Below are positions 23,611-32,264 of a stretch of 64,000 bases of DNA, piece after piece. The DNA is taken from assembly GCA_947497065.1 (NCBI GenBank), contig CANMEQ010000001.1:572208-636207 (forward strand), given 5' to 3'. The DNA comes from an uncultured Paracoccaceae bacterium (GTDB lineage: Bacteria; Pseudomonadota; Alphaproteobacteria; Rhodobacterales; Rhodobacteraceae). The notes under the pieces were generated by a model. The model made no database searches, had not been told where the DNA came from, and saw nothing but the letters and a program-made list of their open reading frames with translations. Both the position numbers and the translations under genes were made by a program. Positions within the stretch are counted from its first letter, which is position 1; every line of letters starts with the position of its first letter.

Positions 23611-26201
23611 CGCAAACAGCTCCTCACTCCGGTACAACGACCACTGTCGATCTGACAAATTGCGACCGCGAGCCAATTCACCTGTTGGGCCACGTGCAAG
23701 CTTACGGCTGCCTCATCTCCACCTCAGCGGATTTGATGATCAACCACCTGTCGGAAAATTGTCACGCGATTTTGGGTCTCGACCCCAAAGAGGTCGTGGG
23801 CCAGCGCCTGCTCGAGCTGCTCCCCAGCCAAACCATCCACGACCTGCGCTCCAAACTTCAAGTCAGCGGCATCGCAGACGCCGGCCCCAGCCGCCTGTTC
23901 GCCTACGACGTGCTGGAAAACGGCACCTTGTTCGACATCTCAATCCACGCCTCCGGCTCGTCCTATATCTTTGAATTCGAACCCAAAACAGACGCCACCG
24001 GACGCGACGACCTGTCGATGGTGCAACCGCTCATCGCCCGCGTCTCCCGCAAAGACACTGTCAAAACAGCCGCACAAGAGGCCACGATGGCCCTGCAACT
24101 TCTGTCGGGTTTTGACCGTGTGATGGTCTATCAATTCGCGCCCGATGGATCAGGCGAGGTGATCGCCGAACGCCACGCCGCAGGGATGGAACCCTTCTTG
24201 GGCCTGCGTTATCCGGCCAGCGATATCCCTCAACAGGCCCGCGCCCTTTACAAACGCAGCACCCTGCGCCTGATCGCCGATGTCGACGGTGAAATAGCCC
24301 CCCTCGTGCCGCAAAAAAACCCCAACGGCGACCCCTTGGATTTGTCTTTGTCCGTCACCCGCGCGGTCTCTCCGATCCACCTTGAATACCTGCGCAACAT
24401 GGGCGTTGCGGCCTCCATGTCCGTGTCGATCCTGAAAGACGGTGAACTCTGGGGGCTGTTTGCCTGCCACCACCGCACCGCCCGCTACGTCGACTACGAA
24501 CGCCGCACCGCAATCGAATTGTTCGCCCAATTCTTTTCCTACGAACTCGAACGTAAAATCGACGCCGAAATCCGCGACGAAGAACGCAGCGCGCGCACCC
24601 TTCATGACCGTTTGATGATGCGCCTGTCCTCGGGCGGCGATCTGATCGACAGCTTCGAAGACATCGCCGACGAGCTGTCGCAAATCATCAACAGCGACGG
24701 GATCGCCGTCTTCTCCGAGGGCCGCTACACTGCCCGTGGCGCGGCGCCAAATGCCGAAGAATTCAAACGGCTGGTCCGGTTTCTCAATACCGCCCCCACA
24801 GGCAAAGTCTTTGCGACAGACAACCTGATCGCCAATTACCCCGATGCAGAAGCCATTGCCGACAGGGTCTCTGGTCTGGTAGCCGTCCCTATTTCCCGCA
24901 CCCCGCGCGACTATATCGTCTTTTTCCGCCACGAAATTGCACGGTCTGTCCGATGGGCTGGCAACCCCGAAAAACCTGTTCAGCTTGGCCCCAACGGCAC
25001 ACGTCTCACGCCCCGAAAAAGCTTTGACGCCTGGACAGAAATGGTGCGCAACACCTCTGACCCATGGACCGATAGCGATTTGCGCACAGCCGAATCTTTG
25101 CGCATCTCCTTGATCGAAATCGTCCTCAAGCTCACCGATCAGGCCAATTCAGACCGCAAAGCCGCAGCCGAAAAACAAGAGCTGCTGATCGCGGAACTGA
25201 ACCACCGCGTCCGCAACATTTTGAACTTGATCCAAGGCCTCGTCTCGCAAGGCAAAGCCACCACCGACAATCTGCAAGCCTACACGGAAATGCTCGACGG
25301 CCGAATTCACTCCCTCGCCCGCGCGCATGATCAATTGACCCGTCAGGAATGGTCACCCACCGCCCTCAGCAGCCTGATCGAGGTCGAAGTCGATGCCTAT
25401 CTCAACGGTCAAAAAGACCGCCTGATCATCACAGGCGACACCCCGATGCTGGCCCCCGAAGCCTTTTCGACCATGGCGCTGGTCGTACACGAACTGGTCA
25501 CCAATTCGGCCAAATACGGCGCGCTCACCGACCAGTCCGGCAGCGTGCACATCGCCCTCAACATCACCGATGACGGGGCCCTCATGATCCAATGGCGCGA
25601 AAAAGGCGGCCCTCCCGTCCAAGCCCCCACACGCCGCGGGTTTGGCTCCACGATCATCGAACGCACGGTCCCCTTCGAGCTGCAAGGCAAGGTCGAAACC
25701 CGTTTCAAACCAGCAGGGTTTGAAGCCGATATCATGATCCCCTCCACATATGTGACCAAAGGCGCAGCCATAAAAGCGCCTCTTAAAAGCACATCCGAAG
25801 ATGAGACAGCCCCCGCGCCCGAACCTCTCTCCGGCACGGCGCTCGTCCTCGAAGACAATATGGTCATCGCCCTTGATGCCTCAGACATCCTGACGCACAA
25901 CGGCGTGCGCGACGTAAAACTCGCCAGCTCTGTGGCCGAAGCCCTCACCATCATCGAGTCCGAAGACATCAGCTTCGCAACCTTGGACGTAAACCTCGGG
26001 AACCATACCTCCCTGCCCGCGGCCGAAAAACTTGCCGCGCTGAACATTCCCTTTGTTCTTGTTACTGGCTACGGCGACGTAGAAAGCCTGCTCGTGGATT
26101 TCCCAAAGGCGCCCGTTGTTCTCAAACCCTTCACAGGTGAAAGCCTCACCAAAGAAGTGTCCAAGGCGCTGGCCCTCGCTAAGAAAACCTCGGCCAAATA
26201 A
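23607..26201 (+). CDS. bphP: Bacteriophytochrome with HWE-type histidine kinase and receiver domain
   Basis: The 864-residue red/far-red photoreceptor has PAS (about 15-125), GAF (about 140-310, with PASDIPQQARALY), PHY (about 320-500), a HisKA_2/HWE kinase (LIAELNHRVRNILNLIQGL, then FGSTIIERTVPF in the ATPase region) and a C-terminal receiver (about 745-860, DVNLG). Cys19 in LTNCDREPIHLLGHVQAYG is the thioether site for biliverdin. The chromophore comes from the coupled heme oxygenase. The fused receiver suggests internal phosphate transfer or output to a separate HWE-pathway partner. No adjacent output gene is present. Confidence 0.94.
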   Translation: MTQTAPHSGTTTTVDLTNCDREPIHLLGHVQAYGCLISTSADLMINHLSENCHAILGLDPKEVVGQRLLELLPSQTIHDLRSKLQVSGIADAGPSRLFAYDVLENGTLFDISIHASGSSYIFEFEPKTDATGRDDLSMVQPLIARVSRKDTVKTAAQEATMALQLLSGFDRVMVYQFAPDGSGEVIAERHAAGMEPFLGLRYPASDIPQQARALYKRSTLRLIADVDGEIAPLVPQKNPNGDPLDLSLSVTRAVSPIHLEYLRNMGVAASMSVSILKDGELWGLFACHHRTARYVDYERRTAIELFAQFFSYELERKIDAEIRDEERSARTLHDRLMMRLSSGGDLIDSFEDIADELSQIINSDGIAVFSEGRYTARGAAPNAEEFKRLVRFLNTAPTGKVFATDNLIANYPDAEAIADRVSGLVAVPISRTPRDYIVFFRHEIARSVRWAGNPEKPVQLGPNGTRLTPRKSFDAWTEMVRNTSDPWTDSDLRTAESLRISLIEIVLKLTDQANSDRKAAAEKQELLIAELNHRVRNILNLIQGLVSQGKATTDNLQAYTEMLDGRIHSLARAHDQLTRQEWSPTALSSLIEVEVDAYLNGQKDRLIITGDTPMLAPEAFSTMALVVHELVTNSAKYGALTDQSGSVHIALNITDDGALMIQWREKGGPPVQAPTRRGFGSTIIERTVPFELQGKVETRFKPAGFEADIMIPSTYVTKGAAIKAPLKSTSEDETAPAPEPLSGTALVLEDNMVIALDASDILTHNGVRDVKLASSVAEALTIIESEDISFATLDVNLGNHTSLPAAEKLAALNIPFVLVTGYGDVESLLVDFPKAPVVLKPFTGESLTKEVSKALALAKKTSAK

Positions 26202-26304
26202 CACATGGCGCGCCGCAGTTACGCGGCGCCCACAGCCCCCGGTCTGCGCGCCCGCAGTGCAATCGCGCTGGATTAGTCGCGCAATGCGCCCTAGCGTGGC
26301 GGCC

Positions 26305-27624
26305 ATGACACTTACATTCAGCTCCCAAATCGCCACGGCGCTCGGCCCCGCTCCGCACCAAAATGTCACGATCACAGGCAGCGGCACACTGCCCTCGTGT
26401 TTCGCAACCTCGGACTTTGCCGTAGCCACGCTGGCCGCCGCCGCCTCCGAACTCGCATCCCTCACAAACGCGACCTCCCCAACCGTCAACCGCCGCCACG
26501 CGCTGATGTGGTTCGACATGACCCTGCGCCCCACCGGATGGGACATGCCAAACCTGTGGGATCCTATTGCAGGCGACTATGAAACCGCCGACGGCTGGAT
26601 CAGGCTGCACACCAACGCCCCCCACCATTGCGCCGCAGCCCTGTCTGTCTTGGGCTGCGAGGCTGACCGCGCAACTGTCGCAAAGCAGGTCAAAACCTGG
26701 GCCAAAACAGACCTCGAAACCGCCGTGGTTGCCGCTGGGGGCGCAGCCGCCGCTCTCCATAGCCAAACGGACTGGGCCAATCACCCCCAAGGCCGCGCCG
26801 TCGCTGCAGAACCGCTCATCCATTGGGACCACTACGATCACAACGCCCCGCCCGTAGCACTCGCAGGCCTCAAAGTCCTCGACCTCACCCGCGTTCTCGC
26901 GGGCCCCGTGGCCACCCGCTTCTTGGCAGGCTTTGGCGCAGATGTGCTGCGCATCGATCCGCCCAGTTGGGAGGAACCCGGCGTCGTGCCCGAAGTCACC
27001 TTGGGCAAACGCTGCGCCGGTCTTGACCTGACCCGTCTCGACGACCGCGCCACTTTTGAGCATCTGCTGTCCCAAGCGGACGTGCTGGTCCACGGCTACC
27101 GCCCCGGCGCCCTGTCGCGCATGGGGTTTGACGCGGCCTACATGCGCAAAATCGCGCCCAACCTGATCGACGTCAGCCTCTGCGCCTACGGCCATACCGG
27201 CCCATGGGCCAAACGGCGCGGCTTTGACAGCTTGGTCCAAATGAGCAGCGGCATCGCCCACACCGGCATGCTCCACGCGAAATCTGACCGCCCACGCGCC
27301 CTGCCGATGCAAGCATTAGATCACGGCACAGGCTACCTCATTGCAGCAGCCGTATTGCGCGCCTTGCGCAGCCGCAACACCACTGGCCAAACCGCAACCG
27401 CCCGCCTCTCCCTAGCGCGCAGCGCGGCCTTGCTCACCTCCCACACCGCCCATGAGTTCCACGGCGCGGAATTGCCCCCAACCCCGGAGGACATCGATCC
27501 AGCCGTCGAGCACACGCCATGGGGCCCTGCAAAACGGATCCGTTTTCCGGTCGCTCTCAATGGAAACGGCCCCACATGGCCACAGCCCGCAGGCCCCCTG
27601 CGCCGTCATCCCGCGCAATGGTAG
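26305..27624 (+). CDS. CaiB/BaiF-type CoA-transferase (family III), permuted layout
   Basis: The 439-residue protein contains the family III start block (LAGLKVLDLTRVLAGPVATR) in the middle, at about residue 190, and the catalytic Asp region (MQALDHGTGYL) near residue 335. The N-terminal 180 residues (DGWIRLHTNAPHHCAAALSVLG..., HPQG) resemble the normal C-terminal part of CaiB proteins, so the domain order is permuted, as in one known subgroup. It would move CoA between acids; the substrate is unknown. I start at 26305 (MTLTFSS), with 26284 as the alternative. The track's start at 26116 lies inside bphP. Confidence 0.8.
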   Translation: MTLTFSSQIATALGPAPHQNVTITGSGTLPSCFATSDFAVATLAAAASELASLTNATSPTVNRRHALMWFDMTLRPTGWDMPNLWDPIAGDYETADGWIRLHTNAPHHCAAALSVLGCEADRATVAKQVKTWAKTDLETAVVAAGGAAAALHSQTDWANHPQGRAVAAEPLIHWDHYDHNAPPVALAGLKVLDLTRVLAGPVATRFLAGFGADVLRIDPPSWEEPGVVPEVTLGKRCAGLDLTRLDDRATFEHLLSQADVLVHGYRPGALSRMGFDAAYMRKIAPNLIDVSLCAYGHTGPWAKRRGFDSLVQMSSGIAHTGMLHAKSDRPRALPMQALDHGTGYLIAAAVLRALRSRNTTGQTATARLSLARSAALLTSHTAHEFHGAELPPTPEDIDPAVEHTPWGPAKRIRFPVALNGNGPTWPQPAGPLRRHPAQW

Positions 27625-27638
27625 CCGCAAACGAAAAC

Positions 27639-27657
27639 GCCCGGCACGAAGCCGGGC
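27639..27657 (-). terminator. Intrinsic terminator after the OmpA-domain gene
   Basis: GCCCGGC (27639-27645) and GCCGGGC (27651-27657) form a perfect stem with a five-base loop. On the minus strand it is followed by GTTTTCGTTT, giving a classic terminator about 30 bases after the OmpA-domain gene's stop. It may also end the plus-strand CoA-transferase transcript. Confidence 0.7.
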
Positions 27658-27685
27658 ATTCAAATCACATATAAACTGTGTGTCT

Positions 27686-28915
27686 TTACAGGTCTTCTTG
27701 AATGACCTGAAAATCAAGACGGCTGTCGCTCAGCCCCTCAACAGACGTCGCCTCAGACGGCGCGCCAAGGATCAACTGCTCAGATGGAAACCCTTGATTG
27801 ACCAAACGGGTCATCAAAATAACCCCCCGCAAACGACCTGTAGAGGCATCTTCATTCGCCCCAGGTGCCGCGCTGTGCTGCCCAACCAAGCGCAACCGCG
27901 CCTCTGGGCAGTTTGTCGCGATCCGCGCAAGCTGCGCAGCAATTGCCAGATCGTCGTCAGAAACAGTCAAACCGCTTGGTGCATATTCAATAGATGCACC
28001 CTGAACTGCAGCTTCCAACTGCGACACACAGGCCGCCACTTGGAAATTGGTGCCCGCGCTGCCATTTGCCGGTGCTACAAAACGCGCCTGAATAGGTGTC
28101 TCAACAACGGCAAACTCAACCCGACGATCGTAGTAAGACTGCGGCTGTGGGCCACTCACCAAAGAAGGAACGGTATCCCCGCGCCCCACCGCTTGGAACA
28201 GCGACGCATCCACACCAGAGGCCGCAACCCGCGTGATCACCGCTTCCGCGCGATCAAGGCTCAACCGTTGGTTCACAACCGGATTGCCCGACGGATCAGA
28301 ATGCCCAGACACTTCAATCGTCACACCGGGGCACTGCTGCGCCAAAAGGCCCAAAAGCCGCGCCTGTTCAATGCCCGATTGCTCAGCGGTCAAACCGCCG
28401 CTCGGAAAGTACACCCGCGCCTGTGACGCGAGCGATGTCAAATCATCGATACACTGACGGTCGCGGGCCAGATTGGCCTGTGCCGCAGCAAAGAAATCAG
28501 CGTTTACGGGGCCAGCGTCAGCTGGGGCCGTCACCGCAGCAGCAGCGGCAACCTCAACAGCTTGTTCAGCGGCAGGCTCAGCCCCAAGCGCCACTTCCGT
28601 TGCCGCCTGCAGCGTATCTACAGAAAACCCCTGGTTCCGTGTTACTTCAACAGGTGCAGCCACCGGCTCAGGGGCATTGCTCGCCTCCAAAAGCGCGGCA
28701 AGCTGTGCGGCCACATCATCCGCGCTGGCGGTCGACGTTGCAGGCTCCGCAACGGCCACAACAGGCTCAACAACAGGTTGCACGTCCACAGCGGCCTGAA
28801 CCTCTGCGTCATCTCCCCCAAAGGGCAGGTTCAATTTACCAGAAAAGCCGGATCCCACGGCCAAAATCGCGACAGTCGGCGCAATCCACGGTAGATGTTT
28901 TACTATTTTGCTCAT
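27686..28915 (-). CDS. Envelope protein with two OmpA-like peptidoglycan-binding domains
   Basis: The 409-residue protein has an N-terminal membrane anchor (HLPWIAPTVAILAVGSGFSG), a long Ala/Val/Pro/Glu-rich linker (about 35-140) and two OmpA-C domains. The first is intact (VYFPSGGLTAEQ..., EVSGHSDPSGNPVVNQRLSL, RAEAVITRVAA). The second (about 290-400, RLRLVGQHSAAPGANED) is degenerate at the Asp/Arg positions that grip diaminopimelate. It should tether inner membrane to peptidoglycan. I start at 28915 with GGGGGAC upstream. A terminator follows. Confidence 0.82.
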   Translation of the reverse strand: MSKIVKHLPWIAPTVAILAVGSGFSGKLNLPFGGDDAEVQAAVDVQPVVEPVVAVAEPATSTASADDVAAQLAALLEASNAPEPVAAPVEVTRNQGFSVDTLQAATEVALGAEPAAEQAVEVAAAAAVTAPADAGPVNADFFAAAQANLARDRQCIDDLTSLASQARVYFPSGGLTAEQSGIEQARLLGLLAQQCPGVTIEVSGHSDPSGNPVVNQRLSLDRAEAVITRVAASGVDASLFQAVGRGDTVPSLVSGPQPQSYYDRRVEFAVVETPIQARFVAPANGSAGTNFQVAACVSQLEAAVQGASIEYAPSGLTVSDDDLAIAAQLARIATNCPEARLRLVGQHSAAPGANEDASTGRLRGVILMTRLVNQGFPSEQLILGAPSEATSVEGLSDSRLDFQVIQEDL

Positions 28916-29252
28916 AAGTCCCCCCAAGCAGTTGGTCATTAATATGACTCTTGGCCACGGTGCAGCAGATGCGGCCTACATTTGGATACTGCCATGATAT
29001 ATAGTGGTCAGGCTAGTCCGAAGACCAAGATATTTGCACTTATCCACAGGTTCTTCCCCAAGGTTACCACCAGACCCGTTGCCCATTTGCGCCAAAATCC
29101 GCCCCTTTTCAGGCCGCCACATTTCCACCACAAACCCGCCACGTTCCGACCATGAACCCCTGCTTGGATTCCTTAACATCCTATTAATGCGACAAAATCA
29201 GCGGGCTCAAAGACCCGCGCCCAAGGCAGACACAGCACAAAGGAACGGCCCC
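28916..29252. other. 337-base intergenic region between the OmpA-domain gene and a small ORF
   Basis: The region holds the upstream sequence of the minus-strand OmpA-domain gene (AT-rich TATATAT near 28998) and a single perfect DnaA-box sequence TTATCCACA at 29040-29048. There is no cluster of boxes, no AT-rich unwinding element and no origin-type gene nearby, so I do not call an origin. A 67-residue minus ORF here looks like chance. Confidence 0.4.
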
Positions 29253-29387
29253 ATGCCAACCCAATCCCCACAACCACAGCCACCGCGCGTGCCCAGCACC
29301 GCCCCCGCGCGCCCTGCACCCCACTCCAGCGCCGCAGCACCTCAACCGGAAAAACCGGTCCTCTTCAAAGATTTCGCCAGCATCTGA
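29253..29387 (+). CDS. Small proline-rich protein, 44 residues
   Basis: The ATG at 29253 is preceded by AAAGGA at eight bases. The frame encodes MPTQSPQPQPPRVPSTAP... ending KPVLFKDFASI. It is disordered, Pro/Ala/Gln-rich, with a short hydrophobic tail. The track shows only a longer frame (29004) whose upstream part looks unreal. A good ribosome site is the main support. I do not recognise it. Confidence 0.35.
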   Translation: MPTQSPQPQPPRVPSTAPARPAPHSSAAAPQPEKPVLFKDFASI

Positions 29388-29465
29388 GCGCCGCATCTGA
29401 TTCTCTGCCGCCATGTGCCCGGCAAACGCTGGATCATCTAACCGAGACCACTTAAACTCTGCCCC

Positions 29466-29792
29466 ATGACAGCGATCTCAAGCATCCGAAACCTTGGCCC
29501 CGCCATGGAACGCGCGTTCAACGCCGCAGGTATCATGACCGCCGAAGAGCTGCGCGAGATGGGCGCCGATGCCGCCTATAAACGGCTGCTGGAAAACGGC
29601 AACCGCCCCCATTTCATCGGCTATTATGTGTTGCACATGGCGCTCCAAGGGCGCCCGTGGAACGATTGCAAGGGCGACGAGAAAAAGGCGCTGCGCACAA
29701 CATTCGACGCCCTCAAAAGCGGCCATTTCAACGCGACCAAATCCGAACTCGACCAATTCATGGATGAGATCGGTCTGATCGAACGGCGATAA
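29466..29792 (+). CDS. TfoX C-terminal domain protein
   Basis: The 108-residue protein matches the TfoX/Sxy C-terminal domain: SSIRNLGPAMERAFNAAGI, TAEELREMGADAAYKRLLENG and a helical end with LHMALQGRPW. The domain resembles helix-hairpin-helix DNA- or protein-binding folds. Full TfoX activates competence genes in gamma-proteobacteria, but this stand-alone C-domain has no proven role. It is a lone gene on the plus strand, 60 bases before the lytic transglycosylase gene. Confidence 0.85.
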   Translation: MTAISSIRNLGPAMERAFNAAGIMTAEELREMGADAAYKRLLENGNRPHFIGYYVLHMALQGRPWNDCKGDEKKALRTTFDALKSGHFNATKSELDQFMDEIGLIERR

Positions 29793-29852
29793 ACCGCCCC
29801 GTCCAACTCCACCGGCTTGCCCCGGTCCGGCCCGCCCGAATAGGGTAACGCC

Positions 29853-30332
29853 ATGCGCGTCCTCTCCTTCATAACCGTAACCCTACTGGCAGCCTGTAGC
29901 GCCCAACGCGCCCCCGCGCCCGAACCAGCCCCCGTCATCGCCCTGAACCCTGGCGAAACGCCGCAGGTGCGCGCGCTGGTGGTGAAATACGCGGCCCACC
30001 ACGACATCCCCGAGGCTCTCCTCCATGCGGTCATCCAACGCGAAAGCGATTACCGCGCAACCGCCCGCAACGGCCCTTACTACGGCTTGATGCAAATCCT
30101 ACCGGAAACCGCAGGCCAAATGGGCTTTCGCGGCGCCCCAAATGACCTGCTCGATGCGGAAACGAATTTGCTCTACGCAGGGCGCTACCTGCGTGGCGCG
30201 TGGCTGCTCTCGGATGGCGATATCCAAACCGCCGTCGGCTGGTACGCCCGTGGCTACTATTTCGAGGCCCGCGATCGCTGCATGCTGGTCGAAACCGGAT
30301 TGCGCGACCGCGAAGTACGGCGCGACTGTTAG
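29853..30332 (+). CDS. Lytic transglycosylase SLT-domain lipoprotein
   Basis: The 159-residue product has a lipoprotein signal (TLLAACSAQ, lipid-bearing Cys15). A compact SLT domain follows: the catalytic Glu64 in VIQRESDYRATA, then GPYYGLMQILPETAGQMGF, LLDAETNLLYAGRYL and AVGWYARGYY. It would cleave the glycan strand of peptidoglycan to form 1,6-anhydromuramic ends, anchored in the outer membrane. It is short for the family but the core is complete. The stop overlaps the convergent transporter gene by four bases. Confidence 0.9.
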   Translation: MRVLSFITVTLLAACSAQRAPAPEPAPVIALNPGETPQVRALVVKYAAHHDIPEALLHAVIQRESDYRATARNGPYYGLMQILPETAGQMGFRGAPNDLLDAETNLLYAGRYLRGAWLLSDGDIQTAVGWYARGYYFEARDRCMLVETGLRDREVRRDC

Positions 30333-31162
30333 CCAGCCTTGCGCCCCAAAACCGCCACCGCAATGCCCCCCAGTGCCACCGCTGACGCCAACACAATCTT
30401 CGCGGTCACAACCTCACCCAACAAAATTGCCCCCGCGACCAAGGCAATCACCGGAACACTCAACTGCGCCACAGCCCCCGTGGTCGCCGCCATCTGCGGC
30501 AAAACCCGATACCAAAGCGCATAGCCCAAACCCGACATCACAGCGCCGGACAATACCGCCAAAATCACGCCACCGCCTGTCCAGCCGCCGCCCATCACCA
30601 TCAAAAGACCGGCAACCGGCAGACATAAAACAAAGCTCCACGCCATATCCCCCAGCGGCGTGCTCGACCCGCGGCCGCGCAGCGAAAACACGCCCCAGCC
30701 CACGCCCGCCAGCACCATAAACATCACGCCAACCGCGCTCAGCACCAGCTCGCCACCGGGCCACAACAGCCAGCCCAATCCAGCCATCGCAATCGACATG
30801 CCCGCCCACTGCTGCACCCCGGGCCGCACGCCCGTCAGCGCCGATCCGGCAAACATCGTGATCTGAACAATCCCGAATAAAATCAATGCCCCAACGCCCG
30901 ACGGCAGCGTGACATAGGCAATCGAGAACGGCACCAAATAGGTCAGCAAAGCCCCCGCCGCGAATATCCGTCCGCGGTCCAACACCGGCCAGCCCTGCCC
31001 CCGCTGCATCACCAGCACGGCAAGCATCACCGCCCCACTGGCCAAGCGGAGCCCTGAAAACACAGTCGCATCCATGCCCAGCTCAAAAATCGCCGCCCGA
31101 CTTAAAATCGAATTCGCCGCAAATGCGACCATCACAACAGTGACCAAGGCAAACAATTTCAT
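30329..31162 (-). CDS. EamA-family drug/metabolite transporter (DMT superfamily)
   Basis: The 277-residue inner-membrane protein has ten hydrophobic segments in two repeats, beginning LVTVVMVAFAANSILSRAAIF, with the second EamA repeat ending VIALVAGAILLGEVVTAKIV. These are the standard EamA positions, and length is usual. Substrates of the family are small metabolites; none can be assigned. It stands alone on the minus strand, convergent and overlapping by four bases with the lytic transglycosylase. Confidence 0.88.
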   Translation of the reverse strand: MKLFALVTVVMVAFAANSILSRAAIFELGMDATVFSGLRLASGAVMLAVLVMQRGQGWPVLDRGRIFAAGALLTYLVPFSIAYVTLPSGVGALILFGIVQITMFAGSALTGVRPGVQQWAGMSIAMAGLGWLLWPGGELVLSAVGVMFMVLAGVGWGVFSLRGRGSSTPLGDMAWSFVLCLPVAGLLMVMGGGWTGGGVILAVLSGAVMSGLGYALWYRVLPQMAATTGAVAQLSVPVIALVAGAILLGEVVTAKIVLASAVALGGIAVAVLGRKAG

Positions 31163-31279
31163 CTACGCGCTCCAAACGATCCATCGTATAGCGCCCACAG
31201 CTAGGCTGCCCGCCGCCCTGCCTCAAGCGCAAAGCACGCCCCTCGCCGTGACGTGATCACCAAAGTCCCAAAAGCAAAA

Positions 31280-31311
31280 CGGCCGCCCCACAGTTTACCT
31301 GCGGGCGGCCG
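31280..31311 (-). terminator. Intrinsic terminator after ndk
   Basis: CGGCCGCCC (31280-31288) and GGGCGGCCG (31303-31311) form a perfect nine-base stem. On the minus strand it is followed by TTTTGCTTTT. It lies about 30 bases after the ndk stop, a clear Rho-independent terminator. Confidence 0.8.
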
Positions 31312-31339
31312 TCTCAAATCTCATAAACCTGACGTCGGC

Positions 31340-31762
31340 TTAGCCAACCAGCTCAAGACCGGAGAAGAAGAACGCGATTTCTTCAGCAGCTGTCTCAGGT
31401 GCATCGGACCCGTGAACAGAGTTTTCGCCGATGGACAGCGCGAACTCTTTACGGATTGTGCCTTCAGCTGCGTCTTCTGGGTTTGTTGCGCCCATAACTT
31501 CGCGGTTTTTCGCGATCGCATCTTCGCCTTCCAGAACCTGAACAACGATAGGCTCGGAAATCATGAATTCACACAGCTCGCCAAAGAACGGACGCTCAGA
31601 GTGTACACCGTAGAACTGCTGCGCTTGTGCAAGTGTCAGCTGAATACGCTTGGATGCAACGATGCGCAGGCCAGCTTCTTCGAACTTAGCTGCGATTTTA
31701 CCAGTCAGGTTACGCTTTGTAGCGTCTGGTTTGATGATGGAGAATGTACGCTGGATAGCCAT
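31340..31762 (-). CDS. ndk: Nucleoside diphosphate kinase
   Basis: The 140-residue cytoplasmic enzyme moves the terminal phosphate between nucleoside tri- and diphosphates through a phosphohistidine. It starts [20 protein letters not shown] and has the active-site block [10 protein letters not shown] with His117. The length is standard. Base use is less GC-rich at third positions than in neighbours, typical of a highly expressed gene. It is monocistronic and followed by a strong terminator. Confidence 0.97.
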   Translation of the reverse strand: MAIQRTFSIIKPDATKRNLTGKIAAKFEEAGLRIVASKRIQLTLAQAQQFYGVHSERPFFGELCEFMISEPIVVQVLEGEDAIAKNREVMGATNPEDAAEGTIRKEFALSIGENSVHGSDAPETAAEEIAFFFSGLELVG

Positions 31763-31810
31763 TTAAGGACCTCATATAGTTTAGATGATTTGGGGCGCTG
31801 CTAACACGGG

Positions 31811-32221
31811 TCACTTGCGTTGAAAAGCCGTGTTGTGCGCAGCTTCACGAGGCCACAGCGCAAACCGTCCGCCCCCCGCCACCATCAAGGCCAAACAACC
31901 ACCTGCAATGGCCCAATTTTTCACAAAAATCGTCATCTGCCAGGGGTCATCCGGGATCCAATGAAAATAACTGGTCGCCCCACAATAGATCGCCAAACCA
32001 AACGCCACAGGCCGCACATAAACGCCCAGCACCAGCGCCAATGCCGCGCCCCCGTTGAGCACCGCCACCAGCCCGACCAGATCGGGCCATAGCCCCACGC
32101 CGTCGATCATCGCCGCCACCTGTTGCGGGCTGAACAGCTTTTGCACGGCCCCGCCCGCGAACAAAACCGCAATCAAAAGACGCGCCAACAGCAGCGCCAC
32201 ATCATCCACGTACCGTGTCAT
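31811..32221 (-). CDS. DoxX family membrane protein
   Basis: The 136-residue protein has four hydrophobic helices and the DoxX pattern LLLARLLIAVLFAGGAVQKLFSP, with ALVLGVYVRPVAFGLAIYC and the final WAIAGGCLALMVAGGGRFAL. DoxX proteins are small inner-membrane proteins, some linked to quinone or thiosulphate oxidation or redox stress. No partner here points to a substrate. It lies between ndk and the thioesterase on the same strand, about 45 bases from each, so a loose operon is possible. Confidence 0.85.
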   Translation of the reverse strand: MTRYVDDVALLLARLLIAVLFAGGAVQKLFSPQQVAAMIDGVGLWPDLVGLVAVLNGGAALALVLGVYVRPVAFGLAIYCGATSYFHWIPDDPWQMTIFVKNWAIAGGCLALMVAGGGRFALWPREAAHNTAFQRK

Positions 32222-32264
32222 GCCCGCTCACCGTTCCGCATCGAAATCACCCTTCAAATGCAGG

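Noticed and set aside
26179-27312. 377-residue minus-strand ORF opposite the CoA-transferase
   Set aside because: Shadow of the CaiB-family gene; no motif and no ribosome site.
29040-29048. Perfect DnaA box TTATCCACA as a sign of an origin
   Set aside because: It is a single box with no cluster, no AT-rich element and no dnaA/parAB/repABC genes, so chance or local regulation is more likely.
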